Origin: Oscillospiraceae bacterium
Lineage (GTDB): Bacteria; Bacillota; Clostridia; Oscillospirales; Ruminococcaceae
Direction of reading: 5' to 3'
Assembly (NCBI GenBank): GCA_012729855.1
Contig: JAAYCI010000052.1
Coordinates: 1 to 51,557 of the forward strand
Length of the DNA stretch: 51,557 nucleotides
In this document: piece by piece, positions 16,419-25,618 of the stretch
How positions within the stretch are numbered: the stretch's first letter is position 1
Layout of the letters: each line of letters begins with the position of its first letter
Notes under the pieces: model-generated
Database searches by the model: none
What the model saw: the letters and a program-made list of their open reading frames with translations, nothing else
Told to the model about the DNA's origin: nothing
Program-made: the position numbers and the translations under genes

Positions 16419-16919
16419 TTAGTTAAAAATCTCCTGCACACTCTTGCCACGCTTGGCGGCCACGCTCTCGGCGCTCACCAGGCCCATCAGGCCGTTCATT
16501 GTGGCGGTTACCACGTTGATGGGGTTGTTGGAGCGCACGCACTTGGTGCGGATGTCCTTGATGCCGGCGGCCTCGACCACCGCGCGCACCGGCCCGCCGG
16601 CGATAACCCCGGTACCGGGGCCGGCCGGCCGCAAAATGACATGCCCGGCGCCGAAGCGGCCGATGGTCTCGTGCGGGATGGTGGTGCCGCGCAGGTTGAT
16701 GCGCACCAGGTTCTTCTTGGCGTCTTCGATCCCTTTGCGGATGGCCTCAGGCACCTCGCCGGCTTTGCCCAGGCCGAAGCCCACGATGCCGGCGCCGTCG
16801 CCCACAACCACCAAGGCGGAGAACTTGAAAATACGTCCGCCCTTTACGGTTTTGGAAACGCGGTTGATTGAAACCACCTTTTCCACCAGATCCAATGTAG
16901 AAGCGTCGATAAATTCCAT
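16419..16919 (-). CDS. rpsE: 30S ribosomal protein S5
   Basis: A 166-residue protein with the dsRNA-binding N-domain ([20 protein letters not shown]), the [17 protein letters not shown] loop where ram and spectinomycin mutations occur, and the C-domain with [20 protein letters not shown]. It acts in decoding fidelity. It lies in the spc operon between rplR and the extended rpmD. Confidence 0.97.
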   Translation of the reverse strand: MEFIDASTLDLVEKVVSINRVSKTVKGGRIFKFSALVVVGDGAGIVGFGLGKAGEVPEAIRKGIEDAKKNLVRINLRGTTIPHETIGRFGAGHVILRPAGPGTGVIAGGPVRAVVEAAGIKDIRTKCVRSNNPINVVTATMNGLMGLVSAESVAAKRGKSVQEIFN

Positions 16920-16930
16920 GCTATCCTCCT

Positions 16931-17290
16931 TTACAGCTCCAGGCCGCCCTCGCGGGCGCCGTCGGCCAAAGCTTTCACGCGGCCATGATACACAAAGCCG
17001 CCGCGGTCGAATACCACCTGCTTGATGCCTTTTGCCAGCGCCTTTTCGGCAATGGCCTTGCCCACCTTCGTGGCGGCGTCCACGTTGCCGCCGGTGCCTT
17101 CAAAGCCTTTGTCCAGGCTGCTGGCCGCGGCCAGCGTGTTGCCGGACACATCGTCGATAAGCTGGGCGTAGATGTGCTTGGCGGAGCGGAACACATCCAG
17201 GCGGGGCCGCTCGGCGGTGCCGCTGATCTTGCCCCGCACACGGCGGTGGCGGCGCAGCCGGGCCACGTTCTTGTCTGGTTTATTAACCAT
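16931..17290 (-). CDS. rplR: 50S ribosomal protein L18
   Basis: A 119-residue 5S rRNA-binding protein with the pattern [20 protein letters not shown], then [17 protein letters not shown], and the end [20 protein letters not shown]. It lies 11 bp before rpsE and 18 bp after rplF in the spc operon. Confidence 0.97.
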   Translation of the reverse strand: MVNKPDKNVARLRRHRRVRGKISGTAERPRLDVFRSAKHIYAQLIDDVSGNTLAAASSLDKGFEGTGGNVDAATKVGKAIAEKALAKGIKQVVFDRGGFVYHGRVKALADGAREGGLEL

Positions 17291-17308
17291 GGTCTTCCTC
17301 TCCCTCCT

Positions 17309-17848
17309 TTAGCTTTTACCGGCTTTGCCCTCTTTATGAGGCACAAACTCGCCGGCATACCGGATGCCTTTGCCCTTGTAGGGCTCGGGCGGGCGTTTCT
17401 CGCGTACTTCGGCGGCAAACTGGCCCACCTTCTGCTTGTCTATGCCGTTCACCACAATCTTGGTGGGCTCGGGCACCTCCACGGTGATGCCGTCGATCTC
17501 GGGCATGATCACCTGGTGGGAATAGCCCAGGTTCATCACAAGGTCGGTGCCTTGCTTGGCGGCGCGGTAGCCGATGCCGTGGATCTCCAGGTTTTTGCTG
17601 AAGCCCTCGGTAACGCCGGTAACCATGTTGGCCACCAGGGTGCGGCTAAGGCCATGCAGGCTGCGCGCCTCTTTGCCGTCATTGGGGCGGGTCACCACTA
17701 CCTCTCCGTCCTTCTGCTCCACGGTCATCATCGGATGGATGGTGGAATCCAGGGTGCCCTTGGGGCCCTTTACCGACACGTGGCCGTTATCGATCTTCAC
17801 TTCCACGCCCGCCGGAATGACGATGGGTTTTCTTCCGATTCTCGACAT
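17309..17848 (-). CDS. rplF: 50S ribosomal protein L6
   Basis: A 179-residue protein of two related beta-alpha domains, from MSRIGRKPIVIPAGVEVKID to the end PEPYKGKGIRYAGEF with a short Lys-rich tail. It binds near the sarcin-ricin loop. ATG 17848 is chosen from the family start and GGGG upstream; an in-frame ATG at 17902 lies inside the preceding rpsH gene. Confidence 0.97.
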   Translation of the reverse strand: MSRIGRKPIVIPAGVEVKIDNGHVSVKGPKGTLDSTIHPMMTVEQKDGEVVVTRPNDGKEARSLHGLSRTLVANMVTGVTEGFSKNLEIHGIGYRAAKQGTDLVMNLGYSHQVIMPEIDGITVEVPEPTKIVVNGIDKQKVGQFAAEVREKRPPEPYKGKGIRYAGEFVPHKEGKAGKS

Positions 17849-17867
17849 TGTCTTTTCAGCCCCTTTC

Positions 17868-18266
17868 TTACCACACGAAGGCGAGGACTTCGCCGCCCAC
17901 ATTTTCCTTGCGGGCCGTCTTGTCCGTCATCACGCCTTTGCTGGTGGATACAATGGCAGTGCCCAGCCCGCGCATTACCTTGGGCATGTCCTCACTGCTG
18001 GAATAAATGCGCAAACCGGGCTTACTCACCCTGCGCAGCCCCGCAATAACCGGGGCGCCGTTCTCGCCGTATTTCAGGGTTACACGAATGAAGCCCTGCT
18101 TTTTATCTTCAATCACCTGCATACTGCGCACATAGCCTTCGTCCACCAATATCCGGCAAATGGCCTTTTTGATATTGGAGGCGGGGATATCCACGTTGGG
18201 GTGCTTGGCCCCGCTGGCATTGCGGATGCGTGTGAGCAAATCAGCGATAGGGTCGGTGATATGCAT
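17868..18266 (-). CDS. rpsH: 30S ribosomal protein S8
   Basis: A 132-residue primary 16S rRNA-binding protein. It starts [18 protein letters not shown] and has the C-terminal [20 protein letters not shown] motif. ATG 18266 has AGGAGGT seven bases upstream; an earlier ATG at 18305 has none. In Gamma-proteobacteria S8 represses the spc operon by binding its mRNA. The 162-bp gap just upstream is filled by a hairpin-rich element. Confidence 0.97.
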   Translation of the reverse strand: MHITDPIADLLTRIRNASGAKHPNVDIPASNIKKAICRILVDEGYVRSMQVIEDKKQGFIRVTLKYGENGAPVIAGLRRVSKPGLRIYSSSEDMPKVMRGLGTAIVSTSKGVMTDKTARKENVGGEVLAFVW

Positions 18267-18284
18267 ACATTGACCTCCTGTATA

Positions 18285-18428
18285 GTGTGTTAGTTGTCCA
18301 GTCATCAGTCATCGGCTGTTCTTCAGTTGGAGGCGGGTTTCACCCCGGTTGGGATGACCTTGCCACTCAAAAGGCGCAACGCCTTTTTTCAACCAACGAC
18401 CCATGACCACAAGACTAATGACTATGCT
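18285..18428. repeat. Palindromic intergenic element A (rpsN-rpsH gap)
   Basis: Outer arms of TTAGTTGTCCAGTCATCAGT type (left) and the roughly complementary GACCACAAGACTAATGACTA (right) surround a core with GACCTTGCCACTCA and the hairpin AAGGCG-CAA-CGCCTT. The core aligns with element B at 19918-20053. It interrupts the usually compact spc operon. Confidence 0.75.
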
Positions 18429-18614
18429 TTACCAGCTCGCTTTTCTCACGCCGGGAATCTCGCCCTTGTAGGCCAGCTCGCGGAAGCAGATACGGCACAC
18501 GCCAAACTTACGAAGGTAAGCATGCGGGCGGCCGCAGATTTTGCAGCGGTTGTAAGCTCTGGTAGAAAATTTTGCCGGGCGGCTTTGCCGCACCTTTTGG
18601 CTTGTTTTTGCCAC
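18429..18614 (-). CDS. rpsN: 30S ribosomal protein S14, zinc type
   Basis: A 61-residue type Z S14 with the zinc ligands C24, C27, C40 and C43 (CKICGRP and CRICF) and the end [11 protein letters not shown]. It lies 15 bp after rplE. The zinc-free longer paralogue is not in this window. Confidence 0.97.
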   Translation of the reverse strand: MAKTSQKVRQSRPAKFSTRAYNRCKICGRPHAYLRKFGVCRICFRELAYKGEIPGVRKASW

Positions 18615-18629
18615 GCGTCTTCCCTCCTT

Positions 18630-19169
18630 TTAGTTTGCGAACGGGGCGCCCAGCTGGCTCAGCAGCTCTTTGCCCTCTTCGTCGGTTTTGGCGGTAGTCA
18701 CAAACGCAATGTCCATGCCGCGCACGGAATCGATCTTGTCGTAGTCTATCTCGGGGAAGATCAGCTGCTCGCGCACGCCCACGCTGTAGTTGCCGCGGCC
18801 GTCGAAGCTGTTGCCGTTGATGCCGCGGAAGTCACGCACGCGGGGGAAGGCCACGCTGAACAGCCGGTCCACAAACTCGTACATCCTGTCGCCGCGCAGG
18901 GTCACTTTGGCGCCAATGGGCATGCCCTCGCGCAGCTTGAAGTTCGCCACGCTCTTCTTGGCCTTGCACACCACGGCCTTCTGGCCGGTGATGATGCCCA
19001 GATCATTGATGATGGCTTCCATGATCTTCGGGTTGTCGCGGGCTTCGCCGCTGGCCACGTTCACCACCACTTTTTCAAGCCGGGGTATCTGCATCACGCT
19101 CTTGTAGCCGAATTTCTTCATCAGAGCGGGGGCGATTTCTTCCTGGTAGCGGTCCTTCAGTCTTGGCAT
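18630..19169 (-). CDS. rplE: 50S ribosomal protein L5
   Basis: A 179-residue 5S rRNA-binding protein, with [20 protein letters not shown] at the start and [20 protein letters not shown] in the centre. It contacts P-site tRNA. ATG 19169 has AGGAG upstream and is chosen over an upstream ATG at 19253 that lies inside rplX. Confidence 0.97.
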   Translation of the reverse strand: MPRLKDRYQEEIAPALMKKFGYKSVMQIPRLEKVVVNVASGEARDNPKIMEAIINDLGIITGQKAVVCKAKKSVANFKLREGMPIGAKVTLRGDRMYEFVDRLFSVAFPRVRDFRGINGNSFDGRGNYSVGVREQLIFPEIDYDKIDSVRGMDIAFVTTAKTDEEGKELLSQLGAPFAN

Positions 19170-19185
19170 ATGTCCCACTCCTTTC

Positions 19186-19515
19186 TCAGTATTCGGCGCC
19201 GCATTTTTTGCACACGCGGTGTTTGTTGCCGTCTTTGTCAAAGCCATGGCCAATGCGGGTGGTCTTGTGGCACTTGGGGCACACCGGCATCACCTTGCTG
19301 GCGTACATGGCGCTCTCGGCCTTGATAATACCGCCCTGCTGGCCCTGCCGGCGGGGCTTCACGTGCTTGTGCACAATGCCGCGCCCTTCCACAATCACCT
19401 TGCCCTCTTTGGGGCTAACGGCCAGCACCTTGCCAGAAAGGCCCTTGTCCTTGCCGCTCATGATCATCACGGTGTCGCCGGTCTTCACATGTACCTTGGG
19501 GTTTGTCTTATTCAC
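19186..19515 (-). CDS. rplX: 50S ribosomal protein L24
   Basis: A 109-residue protein with the KOW motif [20 protein letters not shown] near the N-terminus. An additional [14 protein letters not shown]...CKKCG zinc-ribbon-like tail is present, as in many Firmicutes L24 proteins. It starts with GTG 19515, with AGGAGG eight bases upstream. It initiates 23S rRNA folding near the tunnel exit. Confidence 0.95.
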   Translation of the reverse strand: MNKTNPKVHVKTGDTVMIMSGKDKGLSGKVLAVSPKEGKVIVEGRGIVHKHVKPRRQGQQGGIIKAESAMYASKVMPVCPKCHKTTRIGHGFDKDGNKHRVCKKCGAEY

Positions 19516-19528
19516 CTGCGGCACCTCC

Positions 19529-19897
19529 TTAAAGTGATTCCGGAGCAAGCGACAGTATCTTCAGGTAGCCGCGCTCGCGCAGTTCGCGCGCCACAGGCCC
19601 AAAAATACGGGTGCCTCTCGGGTTTTTGTCTTCTTTAATAAGCACGGCGGCGTTTTCATCAAAGTGGATGTAGCTGCCGTCGTCGCGGCGCAGGCCGTGC
19701 TTTGAGCGCACGATGACCGCGCGCACCACTTCGCCCTTTTTAACGCCGCTGTTGGGCGCAGCTTTTTTCACGCTGGCCACAATCACGTCGCCAATGCCCG
19801 CATACCGTTTGCGGCTGCCGCCCAGCACGCGAATACACTGGATCTCTTTCGCGCCGGTATTGTCGGCCACCTTCAGGCGGGTTTGCATTTGAACCAT
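19529..19897 (-). CDS. rplN: 50S ribosomal protein L14
   Basis: A 122-residue five-stranded barrel protein, [20 protein letters not shown] to [20 protein letters not shown], with standard family length. It lies at the subunit interface and contacts 16S helix 14. AGGAGG precedes the ATG. A repeat-like element separates it from rpsQ. Confidence 0.97.
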   Translation of the reverse strand: MVQMQTRLKVADNTGAKEIQCIRVLGGSRKRYAGIGDVIVASVKKAAPNSGVKKGEVVRAVIVRSKHGLRRDDGSYIHFDENAAVLIKEDKNPRGTRIFGPVARELRERGYLKILSLAPESL

Positions 19898-19917
19898 GCT
19901 GTAGGTCCTCCTATCAA

Positions 19918-20053
19918 ATAGTTATCCGTTATTGGCCGCTGGCGGCTGGTGGCTATAGTTGGAAGCCGGTTTCGCCCGCCAAACGCGGAGACCTTGCCAC
20001 TCACGGGGGCCATTGGCCCTTTGCCAACCAACCCCAACCGCACCAACCAATAA
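19918..20053. repeat. Palindromic intergenic element B (rplN-rpsQ gap)
   Basis: Outer arms of TAGTTATCCGTTATTGG and CCAATAACTA type enclose a core containing GACCTTGCCACTCA and the hairpin GGGCC-ATT-GGCCC. The core aligns with element A (18285-18428). Where A has AAGGCG-CAA-CGCCTT, B has different bases that still pair. Confidence 0.75.
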
Positions 20054-20311
20054 CTACTTGGCTTTCTCAATCACCTTCAAAAGTCTCCAGCGCTTGTCTT
20101 TGGAAAGCGGGCGCGTCTCCATAATGGTAACGCGGTCGCCAATGGCGCATTCGTTCTTTTCGTCGTGCGCTTTAAACTTCACGGTGCGCTTGATAATCTT
20201 TTTATAGAGGGGGTGCTGCACACTGTCCCGCACGGCCACCACAATGGTTTTGTCCATCTTGTCGCTCACCACGGTGCCCACCCTCGTTTTTCTCAGGTTG
20301 CGTTGCTCCAT
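20054..20311 (-). CDS. rpsQ: 30S ribosomal protein S17
   Basis: An 85-residue OB-fold protein, [20 protein letters not shown] with TIVVAVRD and [20 protein letters not shown] motifs. It is a primary 16S rRNA binder. ATG 20311 has AAGGAG eight bases upstream; an upstream in-frame ATG at 20341 lies inside rpmC. Confidence 0.97.
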   Translation of the reverse strand: MEQRNLRKTRVGTVVSDKMDKTIVVAVRDSVQHPLYKKIIKRTVKFKAHDEKNECAIGDRVTIMETRPLSKDKRWRLLKVIEKAK

Positions 20312-20324
20312 CACCGGCTCCTCC

Positions 20325-20531
20325 TTAGCTGTCTGCTGCATCGGTCAGTTCAATGCCACTCATCACGGTTTTCACCCGCGCAATGTCGCGCTTTACGGCT
20401 TTGATGCGCAGCGGGTTGTCCAGCTGGTTGATGGCGTGCTGGAACCGCAGGTTGAACAGTTCCTGCTTCAGCTCATCCAGCTTCCGCGACAGCTCAACCG
20501 GCTTCATGTCGCGCAGTTCGCTTGCTTTCAT
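20325..20531 (-). CDS. rpmC: 50S ribosomal protein L29
   Basis: A 68-residue helical hairpin protein ([20 protein letters not shown], then [20 protein letters not shown]) near the tunnel exit, where SRP and trigger factor dock. Its ATG overlaps the rplP stop by four bases. Confidence 0.97.
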   Translation of the reverse strand: MKASELRDMKPVELSRKLDELKQELFNLRFQHAINQLDNPLRIKAVKRDIARVKTVMSGIELTDAADS

Positions 20532-21079
20532 GATGCGTCACCATCCTTCTCCGCGCCAGCGGCTGCTTCCTCGCCGCCCTCGGCCACGGCCTCTGCCGCC
20601 GCAGCCTCTTCCTCAGCGGCCAGCTGCTCGGCCATGCCACGGCGCTTCTTGCCCAGCTCCACTTCAAAGTCGCCTTCGCGCTTTACAAACTTGGTTTTAA
20701 TGGGCAGCTTGTGGCTGGCCAGGCGCAGCGCCTCGCGGGCGGTGGCCTCGTTCACGTCGGCCAGCTCAAACAATATGCGGCCCGGCTTCACCACGGCCAC
20801 CCAGTATTCCGGGCTGCCCTTGCCGCTGCCCATGCGGGTCTCGGCGGGCTTCTCGGTCACGGGTTTGTCGGGGAATATTTTGATCCACACCTTGCCGCCG
20901 CGCTTGATGTAGCGGGTCATGGCAATACGGGCGGCCTCGATCTGGTTGGAGGTAATCCAGCCCGGCTCCAAAGCCTGGATGCCGTATTGCCCTTGGTTCA
21001 CTACGTTGCCGCGCATGGCGCGGCCCTTCATACGGCCACGCTGCTGGCGGCGGTATTTCACACGTTTGGGCATCAACAT
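20528..21079 (-). CDS. rplP: 50S ribosomal protein L16 with acidic C-terminal tail
   Basis: The first ~145 residues are a normal L16 ([20 protein letters not shown], then [20 protein letters not shown]). About 38 further residues form an Ala/Glu/Gly-rich acidic tail ([20 protein letters not shown] and onward) absent from standard L16 (about 137-147 residues). The start ATG 21079 overlaps the rpsC stop, with GGAGG nine bases upstream; the family's MPKR start is two codons in. L16 organises the A-site region of the large subunit. Confidence 0.95.
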   Translation of the reverse strand: MLMPKRVKYRRQQRGRMKGRAMRGNVVNQGQYGIQALEPGWITSNQIEAARIAMTRYIKRGGKVWIKIFPDKPVTEKPAETRMGSGKGSPEYWVAVVKPGRILFELADVNEATAREALRLASHKLPIKTKFVKREGDFEVELGKKRRGMAEQLAAEEEAAAAEAVAEGGEEAAAGAEKDGDAS

Positions 21080-21843
21080 CAGCGGTTGCCTCCTTCCCTG
21101 CGCTGCTGCGGCCGGTCACCGCGGGGGCGGTCGTTCCGGGGCCGGCGGTCACGCCGCTCCTGCGGCGGGCGCGCAATCTCTGCCAGGGGTTTGGTGCCCT
21201 TCAGCACTTCGCCCTTGTAAATCCATACTTTTACGCCGATTTTACCATAGGTGGTGTTGGCCTCGGCAAAGCCATAGTCAATGTCCGCGCGCAGGGTTTG
21301 CAGCGGGATGGTACCCTCGTGGTAGTGCTCGCTGCGGGCGATGTCGGCGCCGTTCAGGCGGCCGCCCACCTGGCACTTGATGCCCTTGGCGCCAAAGCGC
21401 ATGGCCCGGCCAATGCTCTGCTTCATGGCGCGGCGGAAGGCGATGCGGCGCTCCAGCTGCTGGGCGATGTTCTCGGCCACCAGCTGGGCGTTGGTGTCTG
21501 CGTTGCGAATCTCGATGATGTTCAGGTTCACGCTCTTCTTGATCCTGCCCTCAATCTCCAGCCGCAGCTTGTCGATCTCGGTGCCGCCGCGGCCAATAAC
21601 CATGCCGGGCTTGGCGCAGAAGATGTTGATCTTCACGCGCGGCGCGCCGGTGCCGGCGTCAAACGTGCGCTCGATCTCAATTTTGGGAATGCCGGCGGAG
21701 TACAGCTTCTTCTTCAGGTATTTGCGGATATTGAAGTCTTCCACCAGCGTATCGCCAAAGTGCTTCTTCTCTACGAACCAACGGCTGTTCCAGTCGCGGA
21801 TAACACCCACGCGCAGGCCGTTCGGATTAACTTTCTGACCCAT
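21079..21843 (-). CDS. rpsC: 30S ribosomal protein S3
   Basis: A 254-residue protein with a KH domain ([20 protein letters not shown]), the mRNA-entry region [20 protein letters not shown], and the core end [10 protein letters not shown] 45-residue Arg/Pro/Asp tail ([20 protein letters not shown] and onward) exceeds the common length of about 220. It forms part of the mRNA entry helicase. Confidence 0.96.
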   Translation of the reverse strand: MGQKVNPNGLRVGVIRDWNSRWFVEKKHFGDTLVEDFNIRKYLKKKLYSAGIPKIEIERTFDAGTGAPRVKINIFCAKPGMVIGRGGTEIDKLRLEIEGRIKKSVNLNIIEIRNADTNAQLVAENIAQQLERRIAFRRAMKQSIGRAMRFGAKGIKCQVGGRLNGADIARSEHYHEGTIPLQTLRADIDYGFAEANTTYGKIGVKVWIYKGEVLKGTKPLAEIARPPQERRDRRPRNDRPRGDRPQQRREGGNR

Positions 21844-21857
21844 AGTTTACTCCTCCC

Positions 21858-22208
21858 TTACGCTTCCATCTCTTCGAGTACCACCGTGATATGGCTGGTT
21901 CTCTTGAGGATTCTGAACGCCTTGCCATGGTCCTTGGGCTGGATGCGTTTCAGGGTGGGGCCCGCGGTTACGTAGCACTGGGCCACGTAGAGGTTGTCTT
22001 TGTCCATGTTGTGGTTGTTCTCGGCATTGGCCGCGGCGCTCTTCACCAACTTCAGCAGCAGCTCGCTTGCCGCCTTGGGGGTGTATTGCAGAATGCCCAG
22101 CGCTTTGTCCACCGGCTGCTTGCGGATGAGGTCGAGAACCACCGAAACTTTGCGGGGCGAGATGCGGGCGTACTGCAGCTTCGCCTTCGCCATTTGTCTG
22201 TCTTCCAT
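21858..22208 (-). CDS. rplV: 50S ribosomal protein L22
   Basis: A 116-residue protein (AKLQYARISPRKVSVVLDLI at the start; the hairpin AQCYVTAGPTLKRIQPKDHG reaches into the exit tunnel and is where macrolide mutations map). ATG 22208 has GGAG nine bases upstream. A second ATG five codons in lacks a good site. Confidence 0.96.
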   Translation of the reverse strand: MEDRQMAKAKLQYARISPRKVSVVLDLIRKQPVDKALGILQYTPKAASELLLKLVKSAAANAENNHNMDKDNLYVAQCYVTAGPTLKRIQPKDHGKAFRILKRTSHITVVLEEMEA

Positions 22209-22226
22209 AGCTTGTCTCTCCTCTCC

Positions 22227-22499
22227 TTATCGGCTGGTTTTGCTGCCGGCATGGCCGCGGTAGGTACGGGTGGGGGCGAACTCGCCCAGCTTGTGGCCCA
22301 CCATGTCTTCTGTTACGTATACCGGCACGTGCTTGCGGCCGTCATGCACCGCAAAGGTATGCCCCACAAAATCGGGGAAGATGGTGCTGGCGCGGCTCCA
22401 GGTTTTCAGCACCTTTTTTTCGCCAGCCTCGTTCATGCCCTGCACACGCTTCAGGAGCGCGGCCTGGACGTATGGCCCTTTTTTTACGCTTCTGCCCAT
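22227..22499 (-). CDS. rpsS: 30S ribosomal protein S19
   Basis: A 90-residue head protein, [20 protein letters not shown] with [20 protein letters not shown] near the end. It forms a complex with S13. It is preceded by GGAGG and lies 12 bp after rplB. Confidence 0.97.
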   Translation of the reverse strand: MGRSVKKGPYVQAALLKRVQGMNEAGEKKVLKTWSRASTIFPDFVGHTFAVHDGRKHVPVYVTEDMVGHKLGEFAPTRTYRGHAGSKTSR

Positions 22500-22511
22500 T
22501 TCGTCTCCTCC

Positions 22512-23339
22512 TTACTTACGGCGCTTGACAATCATCTTGTCGGAAGCTTTGTGTTTTTTGCGGGTCTTGTATCCCAGTGTGGGCTTGCCCCAGGGGGTTA
22601 CGGGCCCGGGCCGGCCCACAGGGCTCTTGCCTTCGCCGCCGCCGTGGGGGTGGTCCACGGGGTTCATCACGCTGCCGCGCACGGTGGGCCGCCAGCCCAT
22701 GTGGCGTTTGCGGCCGGCTTTACCAATGTTCACGTTCTCGTGGGTGATGTTGCCCACCTGGCCGATGGAGGCAATGCACTCCACCGGGAAGTTGCGGATT
22801 TCGCCGCTTGGCAGGCGCACCAGCGCGTACTTGCCCTCCTTGGCCATCAGCTGGGCGCTGGTGCCGGCGCCGCGCACCAGCTGGGCGCCCTTGCCGGGGT
22901 ACATTTCAATGTTGTGGATAACGGTACCCACCGGAATGGTCTTGAACTGCATCGCGTTGCCGGGCTTGATGTCGGCCGACGGGCCGTTCATCACGGTGTC
23001 GCCCACCTTCAGGCCCTCGGCGGCGATGATGTAGGCCTTCTCGCCGTCCGCATATTCAATCAGCGCAATGTGGGCCGAGCGGTTGGGGTCGTACTCCAGG
23101 GTTTTCACCTCGGCCGGCACGTCGAACTTGCTGCGCTTGAAGTCAATCACACGGTACTTGGTGCGGTTGCCGCCGCCGTGGTGGCGTACGGTGATGCGGC
23201 CATGGGCATTGCGGCCGGCATGCTTCTTCATCGGCTCCAGCAGGCTGCGCTCGGGCTCCACCTTGCTGAGAACCGAGTAATCGGTCACCGTCATACCACG
23301 GCGGCCGGGGGTCGTCGGCTTGTATTTTTTAATTGCCAT
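22512..23339 (-). CDS. rplB: 50S ribosomal protein L2
   Basis: A 275-residue peptidyl-transferase-proximal protein, [20 protein letters not shown] to the C-terminal [20 protein letters not shown]. The conserved [19 protein letters not shown] loop contains the functionally important His. ATG 23339 has GAGGAG upstream. The frame stays open upstream to 23510 through a hairpin-rich repeat region; that part is not considered coding. Confidence 0.97.
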   Translation of the reverse strand: MAIKKYKPTTPGRRGMTVTDYSVLSKVEPERSLLEPMKKHAGRNAHGRITVRHHGGGNRTKYRVIDFKRSKFDVPAEVKTLEYDPNRSAHIALIEYADGEKAYIIAAEGLKVGDTVMNGPSADIKPGNAMQFKTIPVGTVIHNIEMYPGKGAQLVRGAGTSAQLMAKEGKYALVRLPSGEIRNFPVECIASIGQVGNITHENVNIGKAGRKRHMGWRPTVRGSVMNPVDHPHGGGEGKSPVGRPGPVTPWGKPTLGYKTRKKHKASDKMIVKRRK

Positions 23340-23527
23340 TCTGTTCTCTCCTCGTTCATTTTTGCGGGGCACGGGGCGCCCCATACGGTGGCGGCGGTGT
23401 TGGTCGCCAAGTTCCCGGTTTTTGCTCGGGAACCTCGCCGCCTGTAGATCATCCCACGCCTCGCGCCTTCGCCGGGCGTGGGCGCCGATAAAATGCTTCG
23501 CATTTTCCATCGGCGGCCCTTCGGGCC
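23340..23527. other. Hairpin-rich rplW-rplB intergenic region
   Basis: This 188-bp gap is long for this operon. It holds successive hairpins: GGGCC-CGAA-GGGCC beside the rplW stop, CGCCGAT...AAAATGC-TTC-GCATTTT...ATCGGCG, CCCACGCC...GGGCGTGGG and GTTCCCG...CGGGAAC. It looks like a dispersed repeat rather than a gene, although one minus-strand frame is open through it into rplB. Confidence 0.65.
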
Positions 23528-23824
23528 CTAAGTCATACTCTCAAAGAACTCTATGCCCTTGCTGCTGGGCGTCAGGGTCACAATCGCCTTTTTGTAAGCG
23601 GCTGTGTAGCCGGTGAAACGGCCCTGGCGGCGCATCTGGCCGCGCACCGAAATGGTGTTCACCTTGGAAACCTTCACGCCGAACAGCTCTTCCACCGCGC
23701 GTGCGATGCTGATTTTGTCGGCGCTTTTGGCCACTTTGAAGGTATACTTCTTCATCTGGAGGCCAATCATCGAATTCTCGGTGATAATGGGGCCCAGCAC
23801 GATGTCCTGCGGTGCTACTTTCAT
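23528..23824 (-). CDS. rplW: 50S ribosomal protein L23
   Basis: A 98-residue exit-tunnel protein ([20 protein letters not shown], then [20 protein letters not shown]) that forms the docking site for trigger factor and SRP. Its start overlaps the rplD stop by four bases. Confidence 0.97.
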   Translation of the reverse strand: MKVAPQDIVLGPIITENSMIGLQMKKYTFKVAKSADKISIARAVEELFGVKVSKVNTISVRGQMRRQGRFTGYTAAYKKAIVTLTPSSKGIEFFESMT

Positions 23825-24447
23825 TGTGCGAATACCTCCTCGATCTTCCGGGCGGCATCCACGCTGAGAACGAAGGTGCCGGCGTTCAGGATATCGTACA
23901 CGTTGATGAGGGTGGCGGGGGTGGTTTTCACGCCCGGGATATTGGCGGCGCTCTTCACCAGTTTTTCGTTCACGCCGTCGGTCACAATCAGGGCTTTTTT
24001 CTCTGCGCCCAGCGCGCCCAGCATGCCCACCACGGCTTTGGTCTTGTACTCGGCAATCTCAAACTCTTTCACAATCACAATCTCGCCTGCCGCGGCCTTG
24101 CTGCTCAGCGCGCTCAGCAGGGCCAGGCGGCGCAGCTTGCGGTTCAGCCGGTAGCTGTAGTCGCGGGGCTTGGGGCCCAGCGCCACACCGCCGCCCGTCC
24201 ACTGCGGGCTGCGGATAGAGCCCTGCCGCGCACGGCCGGTGCCCTTTTGCCGCCAGGGCTTGCGCCCGCCGCCGCGCACTTCGCCGCGGGTTTTGGTGCT
24301 TTGGGTACCCTGGCGCCGGTTGGCCAGGTGGTTCACCACCATGGCATGCATGGCGCTTTTGTTGGGGGTAATGCCAAATACGGCGTCGGAAAGCTCGATC
24401 TGCTCCACTTTCTTGCCGTTCATGTCCACTACGTCAAATTGTGCCAT
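23821..24447 (-). CDS. rplD: 50S ribosomal protein L4
   Basis: A 208-residue protein with the tunnel loop RQGTQSTKTRGEVRGGGRKP and WRQKGTGRARQGSIRSPQWT. The globular part ends with DILNAGTFVLSVDAARKIEE. In E. coli L4 also represses the S10 operon. No such control is known here, although a structured leader precedes rpsJ. Confidence 0.97.
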   Translation of the reverse strand: MAQFDVVDMNGKKVEQIELSDAVFGITPNKSAMHAMVVNHLANRRQGTQSTKTRGEVRGGGRKPWRQKGTGRARQGSIRSPQWTGGGVALGPKPRDYSYRLNRKLRRLALLSALSSKAAAGEIVIVKEFEIAEYKTKAVVGMLGALGAEKKALIVTDGVNEKLVKSAANIPGVKTTPATLINVYDILNAGTFVLSVDAARKIEEVFAQ

Positions 24448-24462
24448 CGTTGCTCTCCTCCT

Positions 24463-25095
24463 TTACGCTTTAATACTGTCGCGAATATAAACGATTGTGC
24501 CCTTGGCGCCGGGCAGGGCGCCCTTGATGGCAATCAGGTTGTTCTCCACGTCCACCTTGGCAATGGTCAGGTTTTCAATGGTCACCCGCTCGGCGCCCAT
24601 GTGGCCGGGCAACTTCTTGCCCTTCATCACGCGCGAGGGGGTGGAGCCTGCACCCAGCGAACCGGGGTGCCGGTGGATGGGGCCGCCGCCGTGGGTGGCG
24701 CGCATCATGTGGCCGCCAAAGCGCTTGATGTTACCGGCAAAGCCCTTGCCCTTGCTGGTGCCCGTCACGTCCACGCGGTCGCCCTCGGCAAACACGTCGG
24801 CTTTCAGGATGTCGCCCACCTTCAGCTCGGCCGCGTTGTCAAACTTGAACTCGCGCAGCGTCTTCTTGGGGGCCACGTCGGCCTTGTCGAAATGGCCTTT
24901 GGCGGGCTTAGACACCCGCTTGGCAGACACATCGCCAAACCCGAGCTGCACGGCCTCGTAGCCGTCGCTGTCCACGGTTTTCTTCTGCACAATCACGCAG
25001 GGGCCGGCCTCGACCACCGTTACCGGTACAACCTTCCCGGCTTCGTTGTAAATCTGTGTCATGCCTACTTTTTTGCCTATAATTCCTTTTTGCAT
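24463..25095 (-). CDS. rplC: 50S ribosomal protein L3
   Basis: A 210-residue protein, MQKGIIGKKVGMTQIYNEAG, with the central finger VTGTSKGKGFAGNIKRFGGH, TPSRVMKGKKLPGHMGAERV and the end TIVYIRDSIKA. It is one of the two proteins that start 50S assembly. AAGGAGG precedes the ATG. Confidence 0.97.
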   Translation of the reverse strand: MQKGIIGKKVGMTQIYNEAGKVVPVTVVEAGPCVIVQKKTVDSDGYEAVQLGFGDVSAKRVSKPAKGHFDKADVAPKKTLREFKFDNAAELKVGDILKADVFAEGDRVDVTGTSKGKGFAGNIKRFGGHMMRATHGGGPIHRHPGSLGAGSTPSRVMKGKKLPGHMGAERVTIENLTIAKVDVENNLIAIKGALPGAKGTIVYIRDSIKA

Positions 25096-25119
25096 GGGGG
25101 AACTGCCTCCTTATCGCGG

Positions 25120-25224
25120 CCGGGCGCCGGCTGTGTAAAGCCGTGCGGCGGCCTGCAGGTTATTGGTTGACCGGGCCCTGCCGGCCAACATGACCTTGCT
25201 GCCGGAAACCGGCAGGAAAGCTTC
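25120..25224. repeat. Hairpin-rich element C (rpsJ-rplC gap)
   Basis: The gap of about 129 bp contains GGTTATTGGTTGACCGG, ATGACCTTGCTGCCGG and a GCCGG-AAA-CCGGC hairpin. Part of it resembles the GACCTTGCC core of elements A and B, but the match is weak. Confidence 0.45.
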
Positions 25225-25536
25225 TTAAAGTTTGATCTCAATCTCCACGCCAGCCGGCAGCTGCAGGCTGGTAAGCGCTTCCACCGTTTTGTTGCTGGGG
25301 CGCAAAATGTCAATGAGACGCTTGTGGGTGCGGGTTTCAAACTGCTCGCGGCTGTCCTTGTACTTGTGCACCGCGCGCAGAATGGTGATGATCTCTTTGT
25401 CTGTGGGCAGGGGCACCGGGCCGGAAACCCGCGCGCCGGTGCGCTTTGCGGTCTCCACAATCTTCTCCGCCGCCGAATCGATCAGCCCTGCGTCGTAGCT
25501 CTTCAAACGAATCCGAATCTTTTCCTTGACTGCCAA
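25225..25536 (-). CDS. rpsJ: 30S ribosomal protein S10 (NusE)
   Basis: A 103-residue protein, [20 protein letters not shown] at the start and [20 protein letters not shown] further on. It is also the NusE partner of NusB and NusG in antitermination. It starts with TTG 25536, with GGAGG eight bases upstream. It is the first gene of the operon; the promoter lies about 350 bp upstream. Confidence 0.97.
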   Translation of the reverse strand: MAVKEKIRIRLKSYDAGLIDSAAEKIVETAKRTGARVSGPVPLPTDKEIITILRAVHKYKDSREQFETRTHKRLIDILRPSNKTVEALTSLQLPAGVEIEIKL

Positions 25537-25618
25537 TGAAATCGCCTCCTGATTATTAGTGTTTCAGGCGTTTTGCAAAATACCTTCCACCGCGCCGGGT
25601 GTTTCACGTTTTTGCATG

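Noticed and set aside
21891-23447. 518-residue plus-strand open frame across rplV, rpsS and rplB
   Set aside because: It crosses three essential genes in antisense and is His/Val/Gly-rich, a composition artefact.
23340-23510. 57-residue N-terminal extension of L2
   Set aside because: It is encoded by a chain of hairpins, and the ribosome site lies just before the normal L2 start at 23339.
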